A stretch of DNA of 64,000 bases from Cladopsammia gracilis (lineage: Eukaryota > Cnidaria > Anthozoa > Scleractinia > Dendrophylliidae): NCBI GenBank assembly GCA_022457155.1, contig JAJGOT010000117.1:372001-436000 (forward strand), read 5' to 3'. Below, in pieces: positions 1-12,900 of this stretch. A model generated the notes under the pieces. The model had not been told where the DNA came from. It was given only the letters and a program-made list of their open reading frames with translations, and did not search any database. A program made the translations under genes and the position numbers. Each line of letters opens with the position of its first letter. The stretch's first letter is position 1.

Positions 1-195
1 TCACTGCTCCTCCAGGACCGCCTGACCCTCCCGTCCCTGGGGAACTTGTTGATGCTTCCCCGTCATCCCTTGCTGGACGCGCAGCCACAAGAGGCACGGA
101 CAGAATGACGCCATTTCCGGTTCCAACCCAGAGACGGTCGTTGGTGAGCATTAGTGACGTGATACGCACAAAGGAGAAGCCTAACTTGCCAGTCC
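1..195 (-). CDS. MAPK8IP3: JIP exon 22, running off the window
   Basis: Residues 1048-1112. [16 protein letters not shown], then [18 protein letters not shown], matching family [16 protein letters not shown], then a Gly/Ser-rich linker. The frame is open at position 1 with no donor or stop, so the exon is cut by the window edge. Confidence 0.95.
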
Positions 196-3100
196 CTAAA
201 ACAAATTAAACAAACAAACCGTGAACTCAAGTATGTATGAAAAAATTGCCATCTTCATGAAATTAATGCAACTTATTTACCGTTAATTTTCTCTCCTTCC
301 TTCTTTCATTCTATCAGCTGTAAATTTTCCTTGGTAATTCCGCTGACCAGTGCATAAGGCTTGCGCATATATTTTGCCCGTTCCAAATGCGATATGTAAT
401 GATCATCTTCCTTACCCATGGAGACAGCTCAGAAGGAGGGGAGGGTGGACAGTTGGACGCAGGGGGTGGGGCACAGTGGTGCAAAATGCGTAGGAGAGGG
501 GACGGTCTAAAGGTTGTTTCGTATTCACGAATTTGCTCGTAGGAGTCTTTGATTTAACTGGTGAATACACCAAGTGTTGACTCAAGTTTTCGCATACGGG
601 GAACAATATGCAAATTTTCACTGGGTCGTTCGGGGGCAGTATGCAGCTCTTACAAGGTCTTCTCTGATTTGCTGAGAAAACAATAGAACAAACAACACAA
701 CAATGGACCCTAGCCCTGAAAACAATAGAGCTGCGTGATATTACAGGTCCAATGAAATTAGAAGTTGTTGAGAGCTGCGTGGTATCTGGTCGATCGGCTG
801 TCAAGTTAAGCCCGCCAAATGCAATGGTCATCAGCCTTACCCATGGGAACGACATTGGAGGGAGGGGAGGGTGGGGAGTCAGTATGTGAGGGTCAGGAAA
901 ACGCCTAGGGGAGGGGAGGGTGCGAACGTTGTGTATTCAAGAGTTGGCTCATATGAGCCTTTGATTTTTATGTCTGCTACATATACTTGCTATGGGGAGG
1001 GGAGGGGAGGGGAGGGGATGGTCCAAACGTCTTGCATTCACGAGTTGGCTCATAGGAGCCTTTGATTTTTCCTTAGAGAAAGAGAAAAAAGAGAGAAGTT
1101 GGCTCACCAAGCATCTTGCTGACGTACGGTTCAATATCAATGTCCTGCAGATGGTGGTACGAGTGAGCATTGTACAGTCTTAGTGTACTGTCCAGACGAA
1201 TCGACACCCATACACCATCTCCTATCCAAGCTAGCTGACGAACTTGGCTCTCGCGCCGCGGATGAGCATCAAAGGTTTTCTGCAAAAGAAGTTCTCCTAA
1301 GTCCCAGCTACACGTTCTAACATTGTACAACATTATGTTGGTTTTTCACCTGCTTAAGTTGATAGCACACTGCTGAGTTCAAAGTTCACTCGTGTTTTCA
1401 TATGATTTTCACATACAGTAAGTATATAAGAACCTAATTTTTAAGAACCTGTAAGGCTAAATTTTGAAACAGGTTCTTATTTTATAGAATCATTTAAAAC
1501 TTAGAATTCATAAATCAAATGAAACAAGTAGGGTTTGTATTTGCTTAGACTGCATTTAGATATGATTACATGCATATTTTATATAAACAATCGACAGTAC
1601 CAATATTCTTCCAGCAACAAAAAATTACTCCACGACTCCTGGAGTATTCCAGGCATAACTAATCAATGATCAATGACATCAATGAGTAATCAATGGGTAA
1701 TCAATGGGTAATCAATTGATTAATCATTGAGTATTGGCAATACTCAATGAGTAATCAATGATTAATCGAACCCAAAAAATTTTGTGGGTCATTGATTACT
1801 CATTGATGTCATTGATTACTCATTTTACACCAACAGAGACCTTCCAGTACACCCATTTCTCTTCCTGTCACCCACCAGGGGTCAGAAAAGGGCTCAGGAA
1901 AGGTGGAGCCCTGAGACTTTTAAGAACAAATTCCTCAGCGAAATCATTCAGTGAGAATATCGACAACTTCAAAGCACGCCTCCATACTGGAGGCTACACT
2001 CACAATCTCATTGAGAAAATAATTTTCAAGGTAAAATTCAATGAACGGAAGTCATCTTTGCAGCAAAAGAAAAAAAGTGCGAAAAAGAATACTGCCTTTC
2101 GTAACAACGTACCACCTGGCGTTGCCTAATTTTAAAAACATCTTAATGAACAAATGGCATTTAATTCAGAACCAACCATTGCTAAGAGAAATATACAAAG
2201 AGCCTCCCCTTATCTCATACAAAAAAGGAAAATCCTTGGGGATATACATGTTACAGCATGCAAAACTCTGAAGGTCACATTCCACGTTATCATGAGCTTA
2301 CGAGTCGTGTCTGGCCTGTCAACACCTCTTTACATGCAAATTAATGACTAATCAATGACATCAATGACTAATCAATGACATCAATGACCAACAATTTTGT
2401 GGGTCATTGATTAGTCATTGAGTACTCATTGAGTATTGGCAATACTCAATGAGTAATCAATTGATTACTCATTGATTACCCATTGATTACTCATTGATTA
2501 CATTGATATCATTGATGTCATTGATTAGTTAAGCCTGGAGTATTTTGACGGCCTTGTCCAGGGGCTTCTACACATGAAGGCCAACTTGAAAAAGGAGGAG
2601 GCCTTAAGGACGAGTTTGATGACTATTATCCCCGGTACACTGAAGACTCCACCACGGTCAAACGTCTGAGGCGTTTTTTGTTTCATTTAGTGGGATTTTA
2701 TTTAATATTACATGAAAATATGGGCAAGGATGTATAAAAAACATTAGTTGACTTTACTATCTTTGGATTTTTCTCCAAATGATGAGCTTTTTTCCGTTGA
2801 AAACTGATTAAAACTCCTTGCGCCTGATCAAAATTATGTTAGCAAATGGCGCCGACAATTCTGCAGTTCACAGTTTTTAAACGCTTAGAACTTTTTTAGT
2901 AAACTTTCAAAACGTTTGGTAAATTGACAGTGTATTGGCAATATATTAAAGTTTAAACAGTGAAAATGACAACCTTAACTTTCAAGAGCTTTGCTTAACT
3001 TTTGCAAATTTCTCTCGTGAGACCATGGTTGAACTGAAGACATACCTCTACTTTCATGCTGCGGGGATGAATAACTTGAATTTTATTGCGGTAGCCACAC

Positions 3101-3520
3101 CACACTTTATCATGAACTACAGTCATGCAGCGGATGGAGTGGTGTGGCCTGCCCAGATCCAGCAAATGATAATTATTGAAGTTCCACTGACCATCTGAAA
3201 ATGAATGAATGACAAGTTTAACCAGTTATTCTAGACTCAGCAAATTCAAGGAATATGTATTACAAGTTCACATTCATCAGCTGAGTATTTTAATTATTTT
3301 TGTGAGGATTTTAATTATTTTTGTAAAGAGGTAAACTCGTATCTTAGAAATCGTATCAGTAATTAATTAGTTGTACATATTAAATTAGTTAAACATAATT
3401 TAATTTTTTTTTTGTCTTTATATTAAATTGTATTGTTTTTATGTATTATTTAATATTTTCAATATTATTGTAGTTTATACCAGATGAAGAGCCACCTTTG
3501 TGGAAACACTGATATTAAAC

Positions 3521-3575
<55 letters not shown>

Positions 3576-5791
3576 ATGTTGTTAAATTCAATTTAACCGA
3601 GTTAACAAAAATGAGCGTCAGTGTTTTCTGTGGCCAGCGGTATCGATATTTGGGCATGTGCCAGGATTTCATGTTAAATTCAATTTAACGGAGTTAACAA
3701 AAATGAGCGTCAGTGTTTTCTGTGGCCAGCGGTATCGATATTTGGGCATGTGCCAGGATTTCATGTGCTCTCAACTCAATAGCCCAATTTCGATATATTA
3801 AAATTCAACTTGAAACAAAACACATCACCACGAGGCTTAGGGGAATGATAGCAGGGATTTATATATATACATATATTATTCCCCTAAGCATCGTAGTGAT
3901 GTCTTTTGTTTTAAGTTGAATTTTAATATATAGAAATTGGGCTATTGCGTTCTTGGAGCATAGACTTCGTGTTTGTTTGAGGTTTTAGTGCCTTGTCAGC
4001 CACTGCCCCCCCCTCACCCCCCTTCCCCCTCCCCCCTCCCCCCTCCCCCTTTTCAACTGTCTTATCAATGTGGCACGTACTTGTTTCCCTTTGTTTGGGG
4101 GTTCATGGCTGGGTTGCCAGGATTTTCCAGCCATAGGAGTAGTCTCCATCTAGGAGCTGGCTGCAGTGAAAGCTCCCTGCCAGGAGCTCTGCTCCAACTG
4201 TCTAAGCTCTCCAGGTCACAGATACAAACAAGCCTCCTCACATCACAGTAACGAGCCTACTACAGTACACAAAAATTGACAAAAACTCACCGGAAGCTCT
4301 GTGAAAGATGGCAACTGTGCCATCCGCGAGCGCAACTAAAACACGGGCATTAACATATCTGCAAAAGGTAGGCAGAAAAAAACATTAACTAAAAACAGAA
4401 AAGAAAGGGATTTCATGCACAAAAATTCTGATCAACTAACAAAGTCTTGATTGCTGGAATACACAGTCCTACCACATTTACAAAGGCAAACTGCTCAATA
4501 AACATAATCTATTCTAAGTCTCTTTCTCTACATGGAAATATGACAGGCATGGAATAATAAGGAAAATATGCAACAGGACGGCAGGTGGAAGAGGACGGCA
4601 AAATCTTGTGCTGAACTTTGCTTTCCTCTCATTGTTCATGTGGTCAATGACCAGAGCACAGCAATGCTAACTTGAGATAGTATCCATAGACGTCAGTAAT
4701 TACCTGTCGCGCTGGTCACACAAGAACATTTTGTCATCGTCTTCTCTCTGCCGTCCTGTTGTGTAAGTTCACTGCTGAGGAGTAACCCAGCATAACTATT
4801 CGGGGGGGGGGGGGGGGGGGGGTAGAGAGAAACTACCGTATTTATTCGCCTATAAGCCGAGCGATTTTTGCAACAAATTAAACTGAGAACAGGTCAAATC
4901 TCACCAAGATAGGGGGGTTCAGTAAGTAGTTAAATAAATGAGTATTTGCCTTATAGAAAACGATTACTTCTAAACTACTTTACAATTCAACACATTGATA
5001 CACTGCCCAAATATGGTAAAAAAGTTATCGATATACGCTATGTTTACATGACGTATATCCAACAATGGAGGTAAATTTCACATTTTGACAAGAGAATGCA
5101 AAAATGACGCACCGGCCTCGATATTTTTTCTTCAAACTGTGCTTTGTTATCAATGTGTTGAATAGGGCATTTGCATGATGACGTCATATGACTACAACTA
5201 CCAGAATCCTTCAGTTTTTTGTTTTGTAGTGCAAATTAGGGCTATTGTTATTTAAACCGCATTGACATTACAAAATTTAAATAAGAAAGGAAAAACAAAA
5301 TGAATTCTGGTAGTTGTAGACAAATGACACCATCGTGCAAATGGCCTATTATAAACTATTATAGCGCTCAAGTTTGCGTGATATCGCCTAATTTTAGCCG
5401 ATATCACATGCGCTTTCACGCTATAATAGTTAAATATTTGCATCGTGGAACAAAAATAACTTTGCGCTTACACTATACTGAGCACAGAATCTTTTAGTCT
5501 GATGGAGTGAACACATTTTTTCCAGTCAGATATGGCAGAGTGTACATAGACGCTGAAAGAAAAATTCAGCAACATACATGTAATTACAAAATGCAACAAT
5601 AACATATTCTATATTAATTCTGGTATTTTATTACTTGTCTTAATTTTGTAGTTTCCTGGAATTACTTACTGACTGATTGATTGACTGGTGATTGACTGAC
5701 TGACTGACTGACTGATTATATGGCTGACTGACAGACTCACTGACTTACAGACTGAATGGATTGACTGATTGACTGACTGACTGATTGACTG

Positions 5792-5822
<31 letters not shown>

Positions 5823-6912
5823 ACTGACTGACGACTGATTGACCGACTGATTGATTCTGTGGCTGACTGACAGACTCACTGACTTACAGACTGAACGGAC
5901 TGACTGATTGACTGACTGACTGACTGACCGAAGACTGACTGACTGACCAACCGATTGATTCTATGGCTGACTGACAGACTCACTGACTTACAGACTGAAC
6001 GGACTGATTGATTGACTGAATGACTGGCTGACTGTCTGATTGGCTGGCTGACTGACTGACTGACTGTCTGACTGACGGACTGACTGACTGACTGATTGAC
6101 TGATTGACTGATTGACTGACTGACAGATTGACTGACAGATTGACTGACTGAGCGAGTGACCGACCGATTGATTCTATGGCTGACTGACAGACTCACTGAC
6201 TTACAGACTGAACGGACTGATTGATTGACTGACTGACTGACTGTCTGATTGACTCACTGACTCACTGACTGACTGACTGACTGACTGACTGACTGACTGA
6301 TTGACTGACTGAGTGACTGTCTGATTGATTCTATGGCTGACTGACAGACTCACTGACTTACAGACTGAACAAATGTCTGACCAAATGACTGACTGGTTAG
6401 TTGGATGGTTGACTTATTTTAAGGGATTTGTTTATAAAGAAACTGTGGTGCTGCAACAGTGGAAGAGTGAAACATGAAAATTTGGTTTCATGAACGGAGT
6501 TGATCAGGTAAATTTCCCAGATGTCATAAAAAGATTTAAAAAGCTGACATTTTAATAGCAAGCCCTTTGTCAGAATGAATCTGAATCGACTAATTTACTG
6601 ACTGTAAACTGCACTAACAAACATTTCAATTTCTATGAATGTAAATATATGAAAACCATATATTTGCACTGTGGATAAACATGAGTGAAATTTGTGATCC
6701 TCGCATTGTGCTCTCAACTTAAGCAGTTGATAAAGCAACCTAAAAAAATTCAGGCTTGAACGGGATTCGAACCCATGACCATGCGATACTGATGCATATA
6801 TGAATGTGAATATATATCAAATATATGGTTTTCTTATATTCACATTCGTATATATTCACTACCATCGGGTATATTACGAACTCGCAATTGACCATCTGTC
6901 CGTTGGATTGGC

Positions 6913-6943
<31 letters not shown>

Positions 6944-9900
6944 CTTAACTGACTTGGTTCTAAAAAAACTGTATCTTCTCTTCAAAACAAATTCCAGGCC
7001 CAGGATAAATTAATGCTAGGTGTAAAACCCAAACATCTGTCTCTTACCAGCCTGACTGTGCACCAAGCCACATTGTTGGTAACACACTACTCATTTTCTC
7101 TACTCCATCCACATTTCCAACTCCTGGAGACACAGCCTCACCAGCTGTTATATCTTTGACCGTAGGACCATCTGACCCCTGTCCCGAAGTTGTCTGTACA
7201 CCTGAATAATTATACAGAGCACAAAGAATAATGAGCACAGGAACCCCACTGCTGCACTCAAAAGAGCACAGGAACCCCACTGCTATTCTCAATAGAGCAC
7301 GGGGCCCTCACTGCTCTTCTCAAGGCCTTCAAAAGCTACTCCACCCTTCAATGACACATGAACTCTGTAGTCAAAAACCCAACTAACGGTTTCACTTCTC
7401 ATGGACATAATTAAAATAGCCGGACATCTTAGAAATTTGGGACGCTTTACTCAAAAGGGTCATAAAGCTTGTGGGTTGTGATTGGCATTTTGATCCATTT
7501 TGCAAGTTTTTGTTTTTAGGTGTCCTAATATGTCATAATATGACAGAGTCTGTGTGGAATTGACAGAGTCTGTGTGGAATTGAAAGCTGCAGTAACATCA
7601 GTCCAAAGAACAAGTGCCATTTAGGCAAAAACAGTATCAGTGAGACGTGACCAAAACACAGCAAACTCTGTCTTTACAGCCACTTGTTTTGGGTCTACCA
7701 CCCTCTTATTGGGACCAATGACTACTTTTTGCAGTTGTCAAATGATGTTTCTTACTAACTTTACCCTGTTAGCATGACAACTTGAAATGTCGCATCTTTT
7801 TGCCTCTTTATGGCCCCTTTATTGAAGAAGCATTCCAGGTATTTCCACTGGTAAAAATGTTATTTGGCTTTTCAAAGTTTCCTTCACCCTTTCATTCGCA
7901 GAGTGAATTATGGAGACATTTAGTGTAGTTCTAACTTTTGAGGCTGTCAACGAAATCCTATGGTGTGACCATTCAAATGAAGCATCTCTGGCAGTACCTT
8001 TGCATGGTACCATGTGTTTTTCAATATTTTACAAAATAAAATTTTTCTTGAATTTTGATTTTTGGCACTCTTGGGAGTTAAAGGGTTAATTAGTTTAATT
8101 TGTAATCACAAGGTCATGCTATACCCAGTGGATCAGTAAATCCTCCGCCGCCTGAATCTCCTGTTGAATCATCTTTCTCTGATTTTACCTGAAGAGGATC
8201 TGAAAGATAACACAAAGTATCTTGACATCTAACTACAACATCTGTATGAATATGAATATATGAAAATCATAAACTGCAGATGAAACACGAGTGAAATTTG
8301 TGATCCTCGCAGTGTTCTATCAACAGTTGCGGTTGAAAAACATCCATACTGAATATGCAACACTTGCATAATGGAAAACACAGGAGAATGACTTTATTTT
8401 GAACCACAGTTCAGGCCACAAGGTAGGAATGTATACCCAACAACACATTGAAAATAATGTTAAACCTATCATGTTTCTTGGAAGAGGATTTCGTAAAAAA
8501 AAAATGCTCAAAAGTGGCATTGACAAGTGCATGAAGGAAAGAATGATACAGCAGTCAACATTTGTGCTGCTTATCTGGTTGATTCGTCCTTGCTCAAATG
8601 GTGTTTCTCCAGGTACTCCGGTTTTCCTCCCTCCACAGAAACCAACATTTCCAAATTGTGCAGTTCCAGAAAATATCCATACTTCCCCCCAGGAAGTTCC
8701 AGTTTAGCTTCATACATTGCTTCTAAAATGTTGGCTTTTAAGACCCCCCTCCCCCTAGGAATTTCCAATGACCTTCCATGGGGTGGGTATGGATTTTTTC
8801 TGGAACTACACATTCCAATAAGAACCACCTCGTGGATTCCACTGAAATTCCTATTTATTTATTTATTTATTTATTTCATCATTAAATAAGTCAAACTTCT
8901 CTAAAGAAGCAAACATAAGCAAACACCTCTCTAAAGTGACCATTAATCAGTGCTCGACCTTAGCGGTAGTCCACTAGTCCAGGACTAGTAAAAAATGGGT
9001 TTGGGCTAGTAAAATTTGAGCAGATGATGCCTGTTGGCTAGTGAATTTCAGACCCCACTAGCCCAAGGACTAGTAAGCCAAAAAGTTAAGGTCGATCACT
9101 GTTAATTTTGTTCATGTTGCCATTATTTGACTGGAAAAAATGTGGTATTTTGGACAAGTTGCTGCTTAGAAGAGGTGGTCATTTGTGAAGGTTTGACTGT
9201 ATTCACTTCGTGCTCTAGATACACGTAACTTTTCACAGAAAATTTTGCAACATCACATTTTACATGTGTTTTGCAATTTTTTAAAAAATCACAAAAATGT
9301 GATGTTGCAGCAAAAAAATAGACATGATAAGAAGAAATGTTCGTCTAATTCTCCAAACCACCTCCGGTAAGCCACAAACTTTCCTGTCATCTTAGATGGT
9401 GACTTTTGAGAGATTCAACTGTAGTTCAAGATGGAGACACTAATCATTACCTTCAAGAGTCCATTCAGAGCTTTGATAATCTCCTTCCGAGGCACCAGGA
9501 ACTGGTGTAATGCACAGCAGATGTGATGTGCACACTATAAAACAATCCAAAATGTTCTGAGGGTAATTAGCATCCACAATAGTGACCTTGCTGCACGAGT
9601 GTGTACTGCTGCCGATCCAAACCATGGACACTTTGGCATCTTGCTTTGGGTCTGTCCCACCCTCTTCCTGGTCGCGAGCACTGTCTGTGTAAAATACACT
9701 GCTTACACCAAAAGCTGAGCCACCATCTTGAGTTTTACCACCAGACAAATCTACTCCAGCTGCACACCAGATCTGTACAAGGATTAATTACTGTGAATTA
9801 ATGTGTTTAAAATGATTCACATTTGTAAAAAATACAAATTTATTTTTGTGTAACCTTTATGGACTTTACTCTTGAATACAGCACCGTAATGTTTGCATAC

Positions 9901-12900
9901 TGTAATCATAATAAAGTCATGCCATTTGCAGTTTTATCTTTTTGCATGATCCTTTCTCATCATGTTCATCTTGTTACTCTTGTTCATCTTGTTACTTAAG
10001 CTGACTTTTTTTCCCTATTTTTTCCTGAATTTTTTTCGCTGGATTATTGGCCTCGGTGCACACCTGCAACATAGCATTGCACATAGCAGGCTGAGTGGGG
10101 CCCTTAACCCACTTTACCTTTAAGGTCGCGGGGGACAGGTTCAGTATGCATCAGTATGCATTTATGAAAAGACTATTCACAAAGTGCGTGGCTGATACCC
10201 AAAAATGCGCGAAATATTCACGAACAGGCTCTGTAATGTTTCTGCATCAATAATTGCACGTGCAAAGTGTGTCAACGCTTTGTTCTTTCTGCATGAAGTG
10301 TTGACAATAGCCTGTGGATTAAAATTAGCAAAATTACCATATATATATATATTGCATTCGTGTTTGCTTGGGAAGCCTTGGGAAGCGTAAAAACAAGCAA
10401 CTTTGTGTCCAAGAATTCAGCGCGGATAGAGATTTTCATGAGTTGACACTGCAGGGAGGTAAACTAGGTGTATTGTAGATTGTCATATCTGACTCAAAAT
10501 TTTTAAATAGGCTTTCAAAGGGAAGATATGAGGCTTCAAACTCTAACATGGAAAATTTTTCTCCTTTAAAAGTTGAAATCAAAAAATCGGAGTCAGATAT
10601 GACACAGATGGTTTGACGGATCAGTGAGTGGCGAAATCAACTTGCTTTGTGTTCTTCTCGAGGAGCAAACTTGGACACAAACCCACGTTTTAAAACAAAC
10701 TAACTTTAGTAGCTTACAGCATTGACGCAATGCGCGATCCCTTCAATAAAAAACAATCCTTATGCACTTCCATTATTCTCCAATATCTCTGTTAAATGTT
10801 AGCAAAATCGGCTTTCAAACGTTCACGATATAACGTTTTTCAAAGTGACACCAATGCTAAAATTTTGCCTTATGAATTTATTCATGACCAGGTATCCCCC
10901 GCGACCTTAAGATAATCCCAGGTGTGGCCACATTGGTCATCTCCATATTTATAGCGCTATCTAGCCAGGTGTGGCATGTGCTACATTCATTGGCTCATCC
11001 ATTATTTTGCAGGGTATGTTGCTGTCACCCTTCCTTAATGCTTAGTCCCATTTACTGCCAAACACTTTGTAGTTTATTGCATATTATTACTAAGCAACAA
11101 GTTGTTAATGGTAATTAATCAGAAATAATTACTTTCATTCCTGGGTCATTAAGATTTAGAGGACGGCAATAAACTGGTACAGGAACTGACACCAGACTTT
11201 TTCCTCCCTCAGCAATTTCTGTTGAATATTTAGCAGGAAGGCTCCAGCCGTAAGCTTGCATTCGACCCTCTCCAACATCTGCAAATAGACAACTGTAAGT
11301 TTGATTTATAGCACAGACAAATACACCTACAAAGTTGATATCATAAGAGTCTTCGGCCCTCAGCTCTTCAGCTCATCGTTACTGTCATCAGTTTTGAGTT
11401 CACCCAGGGGTCATGCAACAAGTCAGAGTTTAAAATCAAAATTGAAGGGTTTTTTTTGGGGGGGAGCACTGTTGATCTTACAAAAGTCCAGACATTTCGG
11501 GACTACTGTCCCTTCATCAGTGGAAATTGATTCAATCAGCAGTCCCAAAATGTCTGGGCTTTTTGAAAATTAACAGTGACCCAAAAACCTCAATTTTGAA
11601 CCCATGCTCATACTGTGGACATGTAACAAGGCCATTTTAGCACCAACATAAAAGCAGGACAAAAATTGCAAGTCAATGTTTTAAGAAAAACAAGACGCTG
11701 TGGGAGCGTATACTTGGGCGTTGTTATATTAATATCTTGGAAAATCTGCATGCACGTTAGTTTAGAGTTTGATAAAAGGGAGTGCACTGAGTATTGGGAT
11801 AGTCTTGTATGTCGTTGACTGTTGGTGCACATTTGTAAAGTGGAACACGTGAAGACTTGCGTGAAGTGTGGGTTTCATTCAAGATTTTCAAGATTTATCT
11901 TCACAACTGGTAAACATGAAGTTCAGAAAGAATTTTACATATGGATTTTTGCGTGACTAACGCACTGGCACTTGGGGCCCTTGTTTACATAAAGTGACCT
12001 ATTTGGGTTTTGTTCGCTTTCTGTCTGAAAACTCACTCCATTCGAAATTTTCCATAGCAGTTCACAGCCAGCTGTTCAAAATTTTTGTTCTGTTTTGGCC
12101 ATTCAAAATAAGTTTTCAGGCGTTCAAATGAAATTCAATCTGTTAGCAGATCTCGTTGCCTAGCACGTGATCAAAATCTGCACGAAGAAATTGTTCTTTC
12201 TTGTTGCACCTTTCTCGATGTAGTGCGAAAGTTATTTTATTGTTATATCTAGAAGAACTAGTCGTTTGAAACTGTATTTTTGTAAAGAACGATTTTATAT
12301 AAGTGACAATTTGTCCGCCCCTTTTAGCGCACGGATTGGGAAATTATCATAAATCGGACCGTTCCATTCTAAAGAGTCTAAAGATGTACATGTACCTTTG
12401 AGAATTCATAACTCGAAAAATATTCCATCGATTCAATTGAATTAAAGACTGAATAACGGCTAAAGAGTAAGCAATTAAGATATTTAAATTTTAATCTGCC
12501 ACTAGAATTTAATTTTCGCCAGCGAGCCTATCAAGAAAGCGTTGAAGCTAGCCGAGATGCCAGCTGACCAGTATTCTTCTCGTCGTTATGCTTGACTGAG
12601 TTTGATGCACGCGCATTAGAGCCCAATTGCAAATTCGTGCACTACCAAACTGCATTTTATAACTTGGGCTCCTCCGCCCAAGTAACTAAAGGATCCGAAT
12701 GGCTCCCAACTATGAAATCTAGGGTGCCCAGTACTTTGTGCATTCATTCCTGAATTACCTTATATGCACAAGGGGGTGCATCGCAGAGATCAATATGAAA
12801 CAGGGACAGAATTTTAAAACAAAAAATATAGAATAAATTCTCCCAATATGACATGACACGTAGCAGCAAACTATCTCCTCTTGCTTATCTGAGCCTTCCT

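Noticed and set aside
5876..6196. Ser/Val/Gln-rich 106-codon frame in the GACT array
   Set aside because: Translation of a tetranucleotide repeat; no independent evidence of coding.
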